Of a DNA stretch of 64,000 nucleotides, positions 42,361 to 49,905 are shown piece after piece. The stretch covers positions 62,001 to 126,000 of the forward strand of contig NZ_AXWW01000005.1 in NCBI RefSeq assembly GCF_000482865.1, written 5' to 3'. A program made the translations under genes and the position numbers. Position 1 is the stretch's first letter, and every line of letters begins with the position of its first letter. The DNA is from Actinokineospora inagensis DSM 44258 (GTDB lineage: Bacteria; Actinomycetota; Actinomycetes; Mycobacteriales; Pseudonocardiaceae). Below the pieces are notes generated by a model that ran no database searches, was not told the DNA's origin, and saw nothing but the letters and a program-made list of their open reading frames with translations.

Positions 42361-43749
42361 TCACCACTCGAAGTTCTCGACGTGCAGCCGCTCGGCGGGG
42401 ACACCGGCGGCCAGCGCCCGCGCCGTCACCGCGGCCGTCCAGGGGGCCGGGCCGCAGACGTAGACGTCGCGGTCGGCGATGTCGGGCACCCACGCGGCCA
42501 GGTCCTCCGACCCGCGCACGGCGGTGCCCAGCCACGACCCGTCGTGGCGGCGGTGCCCCGGCAACCACACCAGGTCCAGTCCGCGTTCACGGGCCAGGAC
42601 ATCGAACTCGCGCTCGAACAGCGGCTGCTCGGTGAACCGGTGCAGCACGACGGCGTCACCGGGCGCGTAGGTCATGCCCTCCGCGAGTGCCCGCAGCGGT
42701 GTGATGCCGACACCCGCGCCGATCAACGCGACCTTGCGGCGGGTACGCGCGCGGGCGGTGAGCCTGCCGTAGGGTCCCTCGAAGAACACTGGGGTGCCCA
42801 GGCGTAGCGACGGGGTCTTCGCGCTGTTGTCGCCCAAGGCTTTAACCGTGATCCGCAGGCTCTTACCGTCGGGTGCGGCCGATAGGGAGTACGGGTTGCC
42901 ACGCGTCCAGCCCTGCCTGTTGAGGAAGCGCCAACCGAGGAACTGGCCCGCCTCCACCGGCAGCAGGTCCAGGCGGCGCCCGGTGAGGTAGACCGAGAAC
43001 ACGCCGTCCGCCTCCGGCACGACCGAGGTGACCCGCAGCCGGTGCCGCAGATTGCGGGCCACCGGGCCGCCGACCCGCCACACGAGCACGGCGCCGATCG
43101 AGGCCGCCCACAACGTCCACCAGAACACCGTGGCCGCCGTCGAGGACAGGAAGTCCTGGCCCGTCCACAGCTGATGGGGCAGGGCGAGCCCCACACCGAG
43201 GTACGCGTAGAGGTGCAGCAGGTGCCACGACTCGTAGCGGATGCGGCGCCGCGCGGCCTTGATGCTGGTGACCACGGTCAGCACCAGGCAGACCGTGCCC
43301 GCGAGGGCGAGCAGCATGCCCGGGTAGTCGGTGGTCAACTCCCAGAACGTGGCCGGGGTGCGGACCAGGTCACCGGCGGCGTACCCCCAGGTGATCAGGA
43401 CGATGTGCGCCAACATCAGGTTGAACGAGGTGAACCCGACCAGCCGGTGGACGCGGGCGAGCCGGTCCTGACCGTAGGCGCGTTCGAGCAGCGGGATGCG
43501 GGCCATCAGCAGCACCTGGACCAAGAGCAGGTCCGAGGCGAGCAGGCCGGTGAGCCTGCCGGTGGAGGTGAGCCCGGTCGTCCAGCCGGTCAACGCCTGC
43601 AAACCGCCACCGGCGGCCCACCAGTAGGCGACCAGCACCAGGCTCGCCCACAGGCCGACGACCGCGGCCGTGCGCACCCCGGTGTCGAAGCGGGCGCGGG
43701 CGTCGGGCGGCGCGACCCGCACCCGCGCGGGTTCGGCGACGGCGGTCAC
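42361..43749 (-). CDS. Ferric-reductase-like transmembrane flavoprotein
   Basis: 462 residues. N-terminal half: about six membrane helices with haem-ligand-type histidines (RVHRLVGFTSFNLMLAHIVL; ESWHLLHLYAYLGVGLALPH), as in the ferric-reductase/NOX transmembrane family. C-terminal half: FAD domain (GQFLGWRFLNRQGWTRGNPY, SLSAAPDGKSLRITVKAL) and NAD(P) domain (VALIGAGVGITPLRALAEGM, RDVYVCGPAPWTAAV). Would move electrons from cytosolic NAD(P)H across the membrane to the flavinylated FMN-binding protein. Overlaps the upstream anchored-protein gene by 4 nt. Confidence 0.93.
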   Translation of the reverse strand: MTAVAEPARVRVAPPDARARFDTGVRTAAVVGLWASLVLVAYWWAAGGGLQALTGWTTGLTSTGRLTGLLASDLLLVQVLLMARIPLLERAYGQDRLARVHRLVGFTSFNLMLAHIVLITWGYAAGDLVRTPATFWELTTDYPGMLLALAGTVCLVLTVVTSIKAARRRIRYESWHLLHLYAYLGVGLALPHQLWTGQDFLSSTAATVFWWTLWAASIGAVLVWRVGGPVARNLRHRLRVTSVVPEADGVFSVYLTGRRLDLLPVEAGQFLGWRFLNRQGWTRGNPYSLSAAPDGKSLRITVKALGDNSAKTPSLRLGTPVFFEGPYGRLTARARTRRKVALIGAGVGITPLRALAEGMTYAPGDAVVLHRFTEQPLFEREFDVLARERGLDLVWLPGHRRHDGSWLGTAVRGSEDLAAWVPDIADRDVYVCGPAPWTAAVTARALAAGVPAERLHVENFEW

Positions 43750-44210
43750 GTGCCCGTGTACCCGTCCGGCTGACCGCCGTCCTGCTGGTCACCGCCCTGG
43801 CTGTTTTGGTCGTTGTGGCCGCCCTGCTGGCCGGGGCCGCCGCCGGGGAAGCCCTGGCCGCCGAAGCCACCGTCACCGCCGGATTGCGTACGGCCGCCGA
43901 ACCCGGGGCCGCCGGTGGAGGTGGCACCGGGGGTGTCCGAGGTGACCCGGCCGAGGGCGAAACCACCAGCGCCGCCGACGATCAACAACCCGGCCGCGAC
44001 CCCGGCGGCCACAGTCCGCCCGACCTGTCGTCGCGGCTTCGGCGGGACCACCGCGGCCGGTGGGACGGGTGGGACTGGAGTGGGGTTCGGGGTCGGCTGG
44101 GACCCGGTGGTGGTGGTGGTGGTGTCCTCGGTGGACGGCTCCCACCGCGACCCGCTCGGGGCCTGCTGGGGCTGCTCGCTGTGTCCCTGCATGTCGTTGT
44201 GTTCCTGCAC
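43746..44210 (-). CDS. Single-pass anchored protein with Gly/Gln-rich extracellular tail
   Basis: 154 residues from GTG 44210, with AAGGA upstream. A polar Thr/Pro-rich cytosolic N-terminus (~65 residues), one membrane helix (TVAAGVAAGLLIVGGAGGFA), then a low-complexity tail of GGFGGQGFPGGGPGQQGG type. Paralogue of the next gene upstream: both have Pro-Pro-Lys-Lys/Arg-Arg before the helix and end the helix with GGAGGFA. Overlaps the ferric-reductase-like gene by 4 nt. No known domain; may be a structural or scaffold part of the redox complex. Confidence 0.75.
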   Translation of the reverse strand: MQEHNDMQGHSEQPQQAPSGSRWEPSTEDTTTTTTGSQPTPNPTPVPPVPPAAVVPPKPRRQVGRTVAAGVAAGLLIVGGAGGFALGRVTSDTPGATSTGGPGFGGRTQSGGDGGFGGQGFPGGGPGQQGGHNDQNSQGGDQQDGGQPDGYTGT

Positions 44211-44324
44211 GGCATGTCCTTCCGCTCGTTGTCACCAGAATCAGCGGGGCGGCTGAGATCCAGTGGGGAGGAAGCTGTGGGTTGGCTGTGCGGGCGGACG
44301 GACCCCGACGACGTCGGGTGTGGT

Positions 44325-44783
44325 TCAGCCCTGCTGCCTGCCCTGGTCCTGCCGGGTGCCGCGGTTGTCCTGCTCGTCGTTCTGGTCGGTGCCCTGCTGC
44401 TTGCCGTCCCGCTGCCGCGGGATGCGGCTCTGCCCCTGCTGCTGGTCCTGCTGGTTCTGGCCCTGGTTGCCCACGCCGGGACCCTGCTCGCCGTTGGGCG
44501 CCGACCCCGTCTGGCTGACGCCGGGACGGCCGTGCCCGTGGCCGCCGTCGCCCACGCCGAGCCCGATGGCGAACCCACCGGCACCGCCGAGCACCACCAG
44601 TCCGGCGGCGATCGCGGCGACCACGGCCCGGTTGAGCGGGCGGCGGGTCTTCTTCGGCGGCTGGGCCACCGGCGCCTGCGCCACGTACGGCGGCGGGGTG
44701 ACCGCCTGCTCAGCGGCCGCCTCGGTCTGGTTGGTCTCCGGCTGGGTGTTCTCGGGCTGGTTGTCCACGGGCTGGTTGTCCAC
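44325..44783 (-). CDS. Single-pass anchored protein with Gln/Asn/Gly-rich tail
   Basis: 152 residues from GTG 44783, chosen for AAGGGAG eight bases upstream; an ATG at 44819 is in frame. N-terminal Asn/Gln/Thr/Glu-rich segment, membrane helix (AVVAAIAAGLVVLGGAGGFA), then an extracellular Gln/Asp/Asn/Arg-rich disordered tail. Clear paralogue of the product at 43746. First gene of the leftward operon leading to the ferric-reductase-like protein, FMN-binding protein and ApbE. Function unknown. Confidence 0.7.
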   Translation of the reverse strand: MDNQPVDNQPENTQPETNQTEAAAEQAVTPPPYVAQAPVAQPPKKTRRPLNRAVVAAIAAGLVVLGGAGGFAIGLGVGDGGHGHGRPGVSQTGSAPNGEQGPGVGNQGQNQQDQQQGQSRIPRQRDGKQQGTDQNDEQDNRGTRQDQGRQQG

Positions 44784-44931
44784 TGTGTCGCTCCCTTTGC
44801 TCGCTGCCTGTGCCCCCACCTTCGGCGTGGACGCGGGCCGGCATCGAAGAGAGCGCTGTGGGGTCGCTGTGCGTCCGCTGAGCGGAGGTGGCGGTTCGAT
44901 AGGGTCGGCGTGGCGAGTTGCGGGAGGTCGG

Positions 44932-45918
44932 ATGCGGTACGTGGTCGTCGGCGCGGGTGCGGTGGGGAGTTCGATCGGGGGGAGGTTGTACGCCGGTGGG
45001 CATGAGGTGGTTCTTGTTGCCCGGGGTGCTCACGGCGCCGCGTTGCGCGCTGGTGGGCTGACGCTGGTCACTCCGCGCGAGCGTCTGAGGCTGCCGGTCG
45101 CGGTGGCTGAGCGGCCGGACGAGGTGGACCTGCGGGTGGACGACGCGCTGATCCTGGCGGTGAAATCGCAGGACACGATCGCCGCGCTTGACGTGTGGGC
45201 GGCGCGGCCGGTCGGTGGGGTGACCGCCGGGGAGCGGCTGCCTGTTGTCTGTGCCCAGAACGGGGTCGCGAACGAGCGCATGGCACTACGGCGGTTTCGC
45301 AACGTCTATGGGATGTGCGTGATCCTGCCCTCGACGCATCTACGTCCCGGTGAGGTCATCGCCCCCGGTGACCCTTACACCGGTCAGCTCACCCTCGGCC
45401 GCTACCCCACCGGCACCGACAGTGTCGTCGAGCAGATCGCGGCGGACATGGAGAAGTCCGGTCTGCTCGCCCCGGTTGTCGCCGACGTGATGCGGTGGAA
45501 GTACGCGAAGCTGCTCAACAACCTCGCCAACGCCATCGACGCCGTCACCGGCACCGACGCTCCCGACTTGCGCGCGAGGGCGCGCGCCGAGGCATGGGCG
45601 GTCTTTACCGCCGCGGGCATCTCCTGCGTCACCGACGAGGAGTTCGTCACCGCGCGCGGGGGCAACGTCCGGGTCGCCCCGATTGACGGCGTGGACCACA
45701 AGTACAGCTCGTCCTGGCAGAGCCTGACCCGCCATACCGGCACCATCGAGGCCGACTACCTCAACGGCGAGATCACCCTCCTCGGCCGCCTGCACGGCGT
45801 CCCCACTCCCGTCAACGACGCCCTCACCCGCGCCGCGAACGAGTCCGCCCGCCTGGGTCGCGCCCCGGGCACGCTGACCGTTGACGACCTCACCCGGTTG
45901 GTCGCCGCGCACCCGTGA
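44932..45918 (+). CDS. Ketopantoate reductase-like (PanE/ApbA) oxidoreductase
   Basis: 328 residues from ATG 44932 with GGGAGG upstream. NADP Rossmann motif MRYVVVGAGAVGSSIGGRLY, then GHEVVLVARGAHGAALRAGG, DALILAVKSQDTIAALDVWA, VCAQNGVANERMALRRF, and the catalytic Lys in DVMRWKYAKLLNNLANAID. C-terminal SSWQSLTRHTGTIEADYLNG. This is the 2-dehydropantoate 2-reductase family; whether the real substrate is ketopantoate is not certain because actinomycetes carry several paralogues. Divergent from the anchored-protein operon. Confidence 0.88.
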   Translation: MRYVVVGAGAVGSSIGGRLYAGGHEVVLVARGAHGAALRAGGLTLVTPRERLRLPVAVAERPDEVDLRVDDALILAVKSQDTIAALDVWAARPVGGVTAGERLPVVCAQNGVANERMALRRFRNVYGMCVILPSTHLRPGEVIAPGDPYTGQLTLGRYPTGTDSVVEQIAADMEKSGLLAPVVADVMRWKYAKLLNNLANAIDAVTGTDAPDLRARARAEAWAVFTAAGISCVTDEEFVTARGGNVRVAPIDGVDHKYSSSWQSLTRHTGTIEADYLNGEITLLGRLHGVPTPVNDALTRAANESARLGRAPGTLTVDDLTRLVAAHP

Positions 45919-45993
45919 CACTGGGCTGTTCGGCGCTGTCGAGGTCCGGGCGCGCGGGAGGACAATCGCGGCTGTGCGAAGGGAGTTGGCACC

Positions 45994-46149
45994 GTGAAAC
46001 AGCGTAAGAACCCGGCGGCCTGGGTAGTGGCCCTGCTGCTGGTGTGCACGTGGAGCCCGGCGGCCGTGGTGACCACGCACGGCAACACCGTGCAGGCGGA
46101 CGGGGTGTACCTGACCAACGGGATCCAGGGCTCGGGCAAGCCGTCCTGA
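45994..46149 (+). CDS. Short secreted peptide (51 residues)
   Basis: GTG start with GAAGGGAG ten bases upstream. Positively charged start (VKQRKNPAAW), hydrophobic core VVALLLVCTWSPAAVV, then a small mature part ending TNGIQGSGKPS. It looks like a signal peptide plus ~25-residue mature peptide or a simple membrane anchor. Located between the PanE-like gene and the P450 remnant. Not recognised; could be a signalling peptide or a chance frame, but RBS, codon use and signal-like profile favour a real gene. Confidence 0.55.
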   Translation: MKQRKNPAAWVVALLLVCTWSPAAVVTTHGNTVQADGVYLTNGIQGSGKPS

Positions 46150-46245
46150 CCCGGCGAACGCTCCACTGAGGACAGTCGGGCTTCGGGATCTCTTGGGGCC
46201 CGCGCTCTACGGTCTGCCTCCGAACCGGGCCGGGGTGGAGGAGCC

Positions 46246-46913
46246 ATGACCGTCGAACTGTCGTCCGAGTTGCCGTCGTTCCCGATGACCAGGGGGTGTC
46301 CCCACCACCCGCCGTCGGGGTGCGCCGGGTTGCGGGCGGACGGCCCGATCAGCCGGGTCCGGTTGGGTGACGGGCGGGCGGTGTGGGCGGTGACCGACCA
46401 CGCGTTGGCGCGGGAACTGCTGGTGGACACGCGGCTCTCGTCGGACCGGCTGCGGTCGGACTTCCCGGTGCTGGTGCCCAGGATGGCGGCGGCGAAGCTG
46501 ATCCCGCTGGTGGGGATGGACCCGCCGGTGCACACCCGGCACCGGCGGATGCTCATCCCGTCGTTCACGCTGCCACAGGCCGACCGGTTGCGGCCGGAGA
46601 TCGAGCGGATCGTGGCCGAGGACATCGACATCGCCGGGGTCGGCATCCACACCGGTGACGGGGTGTACCTGCCCGCCGTGGCGGCGAACCGGACAGCCTC
46701 GACGTCGGCCGGGACGCGCGCACCCACGTGGCGTTCGGCTACGGCATCCACCAGTGCCTCGGGCAGAACCTGGCCCGCGCCGAGTTGGAGGTCGCGCTGC
46801 GCGGGCTGCTGGGCCGCTTCCCCACCCTGGCCTTGGCCGAACCGGTCACCGACCTTCCGGTGAAGCCGGGTGGGTCGGTGCAGGGCGTGCACCGGCTGCC
46901 AGTCGCCTGGTGA
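46246..46913 (+). pseudogene. Cytochrome P450 remnant with two internal deletions
   Basis: N-terminus intact from ATG 46246 through DPPVHTRHRRMLIPSFTLPQ to RPEIERIV. There the sequence jumps in frame to AEDIDIAGVGIHTGDGVYLP, a segment normally ~200 residues later; the I-helix and the Glu-x-x-Arg motif are gone. After AANR a second small deletion shifts the frame, and the neighbouring frame continues DSLDVGRDARTHVAFGYGIH then the haem ligand loop (FGYGIHQCLGQ) to the normal end LPVAW, stop 46913. The product cannot be a functional P450. Its ferredoxin partner at 47063 is still intact. Confidence 0.9.
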
Positions 46914-47062
46914 ACCGAGCGGACCGGGCCGTCCGGTGCCGGTGTGGCACCCGGAGTACGAACCTCGGCCCTGTCCTGCTGGCGCGCCGGGCGGGGTGAT
47001 CGGGTGGTTGGCGATCCTCGGGCAGGTCCTGTCCGGAACTCCGCTGCCGCCGGGAGACCCGC

Positions 47063-47260
47063 ATGCCCGCTGAGCGGATGTCACTGACCGCCGACCCCAG
47101 CCGATGCGTCGGGGCGGGCCACTGCGTGCGGAGCGCGCCTGAGGTGTTCGACCAGTCTGAGGACGGCACAGTCGTGCTGCTGCGTGCTGAGGTTCCTGAG
47201 TCGGACGGTGTGCTTGACGCCCTCGACCTGTGCCCCAGCCTGGCGACTCGGCTCGGCTGA
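47063..47260 (+). CDS. Ferredoxin of the P450-partner type (3Fe-4S)
   Basis: 65 residues from ATG 47063 (GGGAG seven bases upstream). TADPSRCVGAGHCVRSAPEV then FDQSEDGTVVLL and DALDLCPSLATRLG. Three cysteines in the C-x5-C ... CP pattern bind a 3Fe-4S cluster that passes electrons to cytochromes P450. The usual last residues after CP are slightly shortened. Its natural partner directly upstream is a pseudogene, so it is orphaned or serves another P450. Confidence 0.88.
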   Translation: MPAERMSLTADPSRCVGAGHCVRSAPEVFDQSEDGTVVLLRAEVPESDGVLDALDLCPSLATRLG

Positions 47261-47353
47261 CCCGCTGCGCTATTTGGGCTTTGTTGGCGGTTGGTCTTGG
47301 AGGCTTATTCGGGTGGGTTGATGGGGATTGGGTGTTGACCTGCCCAACGAGGG

Positions 47354-47409
47354 GGCGGTCCGATTGAGAGAATGTGGTTACCACGCCAACATTCACCAAT
47401 CGGACCGCC
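47354..47409. repeat. Nested inverted repeat just before the IS fragment
   Basis: Outer arms GGCGGTCCGATTG (47354-47366) and CAATCGGACCGCC (47397-47409) are perfect; inside them GAATGT and ACATTC pair again. The hairpin ends four bases before the transposase-fragment start. It may be the left terminal region of the IS with an attenuating structure. Confidence 0.6.
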
Positions 47410-47413
47410 TGAC

Positions 47414-47704
47414 ATGTGTCATACCACCGGTCTCACCCGAGACCGTGTCGAGGAATCGTGCGTTCTGATCCATCGTGCCGGGGGCGGTGGGTGGCCGCCG
47501 ATCCTGGGGTTGTTCCGGTCGGTGGTGGTGACCTTGGCTTACCTACGCCGGAACCGGTTGCAGGCGGAGTTGGCCGAGGCGTACGGCGTGTCGCAGTCGA
47601 TGATCAGCCGTGCGGTCTCGGCGGTGACCCCGATCCTGGCTCAGGTCCTCACACGGGGCGTTCCGACGGCCGACGATCTCGACGACCGCCGCACCGCTGA
47701 ATAA
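47414..47704 (+). mobile_element. N-terminal fragment of an IS5-type transposase
   Basis: 96 residues: MCHTTGLTRDRVEESCVLIH, GWPPILGLFRSVVVTLAYLR, AELAEAYGVSQSMISRAVSA and VPTADDLDDR, then RTAE and a stop. This is the HTH-bearing N-terminus (HTH_Tnp_4 type) that precedes the DDE domain in IS5-group transposases; the DDE part is missing. It cannot transpose by itself. Lies in a decayed stretch between the orphan ferredoxin and large inverted repeats. Confidence 0.85.
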
Positions 47705-47806
47705 CCCTCTTGGTGTGAGGGGTCTCTGGGCCTCGGCTGCGCCTCGGGGGTCGGCCTGGTCGCCTTCGGCGACGCCGGCGCTTGGGCGCCAGATTAAAAC
47801 GGTAGT

Positions 47807-47954
47807 GCCCGTTGTGGTGAAGTTGTTTTGTTTGGGGCCCCTAGCGGTGGCCTGGGTAAGGCAAAAAGGCGGGGCCACTGGAAAGCGTGGCCTTACCCGC
47901 CAGCCGGCTTAGGCCACCGCTCCCCCCAAACAAAACAACTCCACCACAACGGGC
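47807..47954. repeat. 148-bp imperfect inverted repeat (possible MITE or large RNA hairpin)
   Basis: Left arm from GCCCGTTGTGG (47807) through GTTGTTTTGTTTGGGG and AGCGGTGGCCT to GGGTAAGGC (about 47861). Right arm is its reverse complement from GCCTTACCC (about 47889) through AGGCCACCGCT, CCCCAAACAAAACAAC and CCACAACGGGC (47954), with a few mismatches and small insertions. Loop about 27 nt. Non-coding and unusually T/A-rich in the arms for this genome. Confidence 0.75.
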
Positions 47955-47971
47955 GGTTGGGATCGGCGGCT

Positions 47972-48019
47972 TTCGAGGCGCGCGGTGCTGGATGGTCGCG
48001 GTGGGTTCGAGGCGCGCGG
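47972..48019. repeat. 14-bp direct repeat TTCGAGGCGCGCGG
   Basis: Copies at 47972-47985 and 48006-48019, 20 bp apart, just beyond the large inverted repeat and before the flavin reductase gene. Could be a footprint of past insertion or tandem operator sites. Confidence 0.6.
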
Positions 48020-48167
48020 GGTGGGTGTGGGTGTGGGGCGCGGGGGGTGCTGGTCTTGTAACCCAACTCATCACGCTTGCTCATGGGTAGTGATCGTGAA
48101 AGACAGTTGGACGTGGTGGGGTGGCGGGGGTCATGGTGGGGGGAGCCGGAGTTGGAAGGACTGCGCG

Positions 48168-48686
48168 ATGACCTGTCTTCCCGAATCGCCGCGACCGCTT
48201 GTTGAGCTGGGGCTGGATCCCGGTAGGTTGCGCGCCGCGTTTGGCGTTTTTCCCAGTGGTGTGGTTGCGGTGGCTGCCCTGGTTGACGATCGGATCGTTG
48301 GTTTGGCGGCGAGTTCGTTCACGTCGGTGTCGCTGGAGCCGCCGCTGGTGTCGTTTTCGATCGCGGCCACGTCGAAGACGTGGCCGGTGTTGCGGCGGGC
48401 CGATCATATTGGGGTGACTGTGCTGGCGCAGCATCATGACGTGGTCGCTCGGCAGCTTGCGGGACCGGCCGAGACCCGGTTCGCTGGGTTGGCGACCGCG
48501 ACTGATCCGCGGGGGGCGGTGACCCTTGCCGATGGGGTTGCGTGGTTCGACACCACCATCGACCGGCATGTCGAGGCGGGTGATCACACCATCGTGTTGC
48601 TTCGGCTGCATGCGGTGGCGCATGTGGAGGATCTGCTGCCGCTGGTCTTTCACCGCAGCGGTTTTGGGCTGCGCAGGCAGGCGTGA
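48168..48686 (+). CDS. Flavin reductase-like (HpaC/DIM6-NTAB) protein
   Basis: 172 residues from ATG 48168; GGAAGGA upstream. FMN-binding split-barrel: RAAFGVFPSGVVAVAALVDD, IVGLAASSFTSVSLEPPLVS with FSIAATSKTWPVLRRADHIG, VTVLAQHHDVVARQLAGP, TRFAGLATATDP, and TIVLLRLHAVAHVEDLLPLV. Either an NAD(P)H:FMN reductase feeding a two-component monooxygenase or an FMN-dependent oxidoreductase. No partner monooxygenase is adjacent. Confidence 0.9.
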   Translation: MTCLPESPRPLVELGLDPGRLRAAFGVFPSGVVAVAALVDDRIVGLAASSFTSVSLEPPLVSFSIAATSKTWPVLRRADHIGVTVLAQHHDVVARQLAGPAETRFAGLATATDPRGAVTLADGVAWFDTTIDRHVEAGDHTIVLLRLHAVAHVEDLLPLVFHRSGFGLRRQA

Positions 48687-48869
48687 GCGCGGAAGTGTCC
48701 TTTGTGGAGGTCAACGGCCACGGGCAACCCGCTGCGTGACCGACTCGCCCACCATTGGATGAATCGGCGAGGGGGCGGAAACGGGCCGACCGGTCGGCTC
48801 GATGGACCGGTCGAACGGCGAATCCTGGTCCCCATCGGCTCTGTCCCAGACAAGCGGAGTGGAGTCGAG

Positions 48870-49820
48870 ATGTCCGATCTCAATGTGAAGCTGACCGCCA
48901 GTGTCGATCCGAGTGGCTGCTCGGCCAACGCCTGGGGCACCTTGGTGCACACCATCACCACCGACGAGGCGGCCGCGTTCGGCTTCGGTGACTGGGGCCG
49001 GATCCAGGCGGCGTGCGGGGCGGCGATCGGGGAGAACCCCGACGAGTGGTTCCTGCACAGCCCGACCACGCCGCACCCGAACCCCGGGGACCACCGCTAC
49101 GACGACGCCTACAACGTGTTCGGGTGGCAGCCGGTCACCATGACGTTGCAGTCCACCAAGGCGGAGTACCTCGGCATCGACGCCGAGCCGGTGATCGCCT
49201 ACCACGTGCAGTGGGACAACGAGGCCGACCACCCGGTGCACTACTCGGCGGGCCTCGCGGTGAACAAGAGCGAGACGGTCAGCCGCACCCAGACGCAGGG
49301 CGGCAGTTTCACCAGCACCAGCACGATCGGCGTGAGCGTGGGCATCGAGGGCTTCGGGGACATCAGCGGCGAGCAGTCCTTCAGCTTCGAGAGCAACTGG
49401 TCGGACAGCACCACGCACAGCCAGACCATCGAGGTCGGCGTCAACGCGGGCGCCGACAGCGACGTCCCGCCGCACTCGACCGAGACCGCGTACCTGTTCT
49501 CCACCCTGGGCAGCGCCCACTTCCGGGTCACCTACCAGGCCAGCCTCAGCGGCACCATCATGGCCATCAACAACGACTGGTACGGCGGCCACGGCTACCG
49601 CGGCCTCGACCCGAGTTGGGTCCTGTGGAAAGCGGGTCTGCCCTGGGTCACCACCATCCAGCACGACTACGCCGTCGGCTTCTACTCCGGCACCGAGGTC
49701 GACGTGGCGCCCGGCCCGTTCGACCCGCACCACCAGCCCGGCCAGTCCCGCTTCCGCCAGGCGACCCCGATCCTGCGCCAGGCCCCGGTGAGCCGACCGG
49801 ACCACTCGTTGACGGTGTGA
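48870..49820 (+). CDS. Aerolysin/ETX-MTX2-like pore-forming protein
   Basis: 316 residues from ATG 48870 (GGAGTGGAG upstream). The middle has the aerolysin-family signature: long amphipathic strands with alternating Ser/Thr (VNKSETVSRTQTQGGSFTST, STIGVSVGIEGFGDISGEQS, FSFESNWSDSTTHSQTIEVG), then a second strand set (VPPHSTETAYLFSTLGSAHF, RVTYQASLSGTIMAI). The ~50 residues between the strands would form the membrane hairpin. N-terminal ~110 residues are a separate Trp/Asp-rich domain. No signal peptide, so release by lysis or a non-classical route. Target unknown; could be defensive, insecticidal or a stress protein. Confidence 0.75.
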   Translation: MSDLNVKLTASVDPSGCSANAWGTLVHTITTDEAAAFGFGDWGRIQAACGAAIGENPDEWFLHSPTTPHPNPGDHRYDDAYNVFGWQPVTMTLQSTKAEYLGIDAEPVIAYHVQWDNEADHPVHYSAGLAVNKSETVSRTQTQGGSFTSTSTIGVSVGIEGFGDISGEQSFSFESNWSDSTTHSQTIEVGVNAGADSDVPPHSTETAYLFSTLGSAHFRVTYQASLSGTIMAINNDWYGGHGYRGLDPSWVLWKAGLPWVTTIQHDYAVGFYSGTEVDVAPGPFDPHHQPGQSRFRQATPILRQAPVSRPDHSLTV

Positions 49821-49905
49821 TCGGATTCGGCCGGTTGCCGGATGCGGGCGCGCGGGGACGCTGTCTAGGTTGGGCGCGTCGCACTCCCCGTCGAGAGAGT
49901 TGGCC

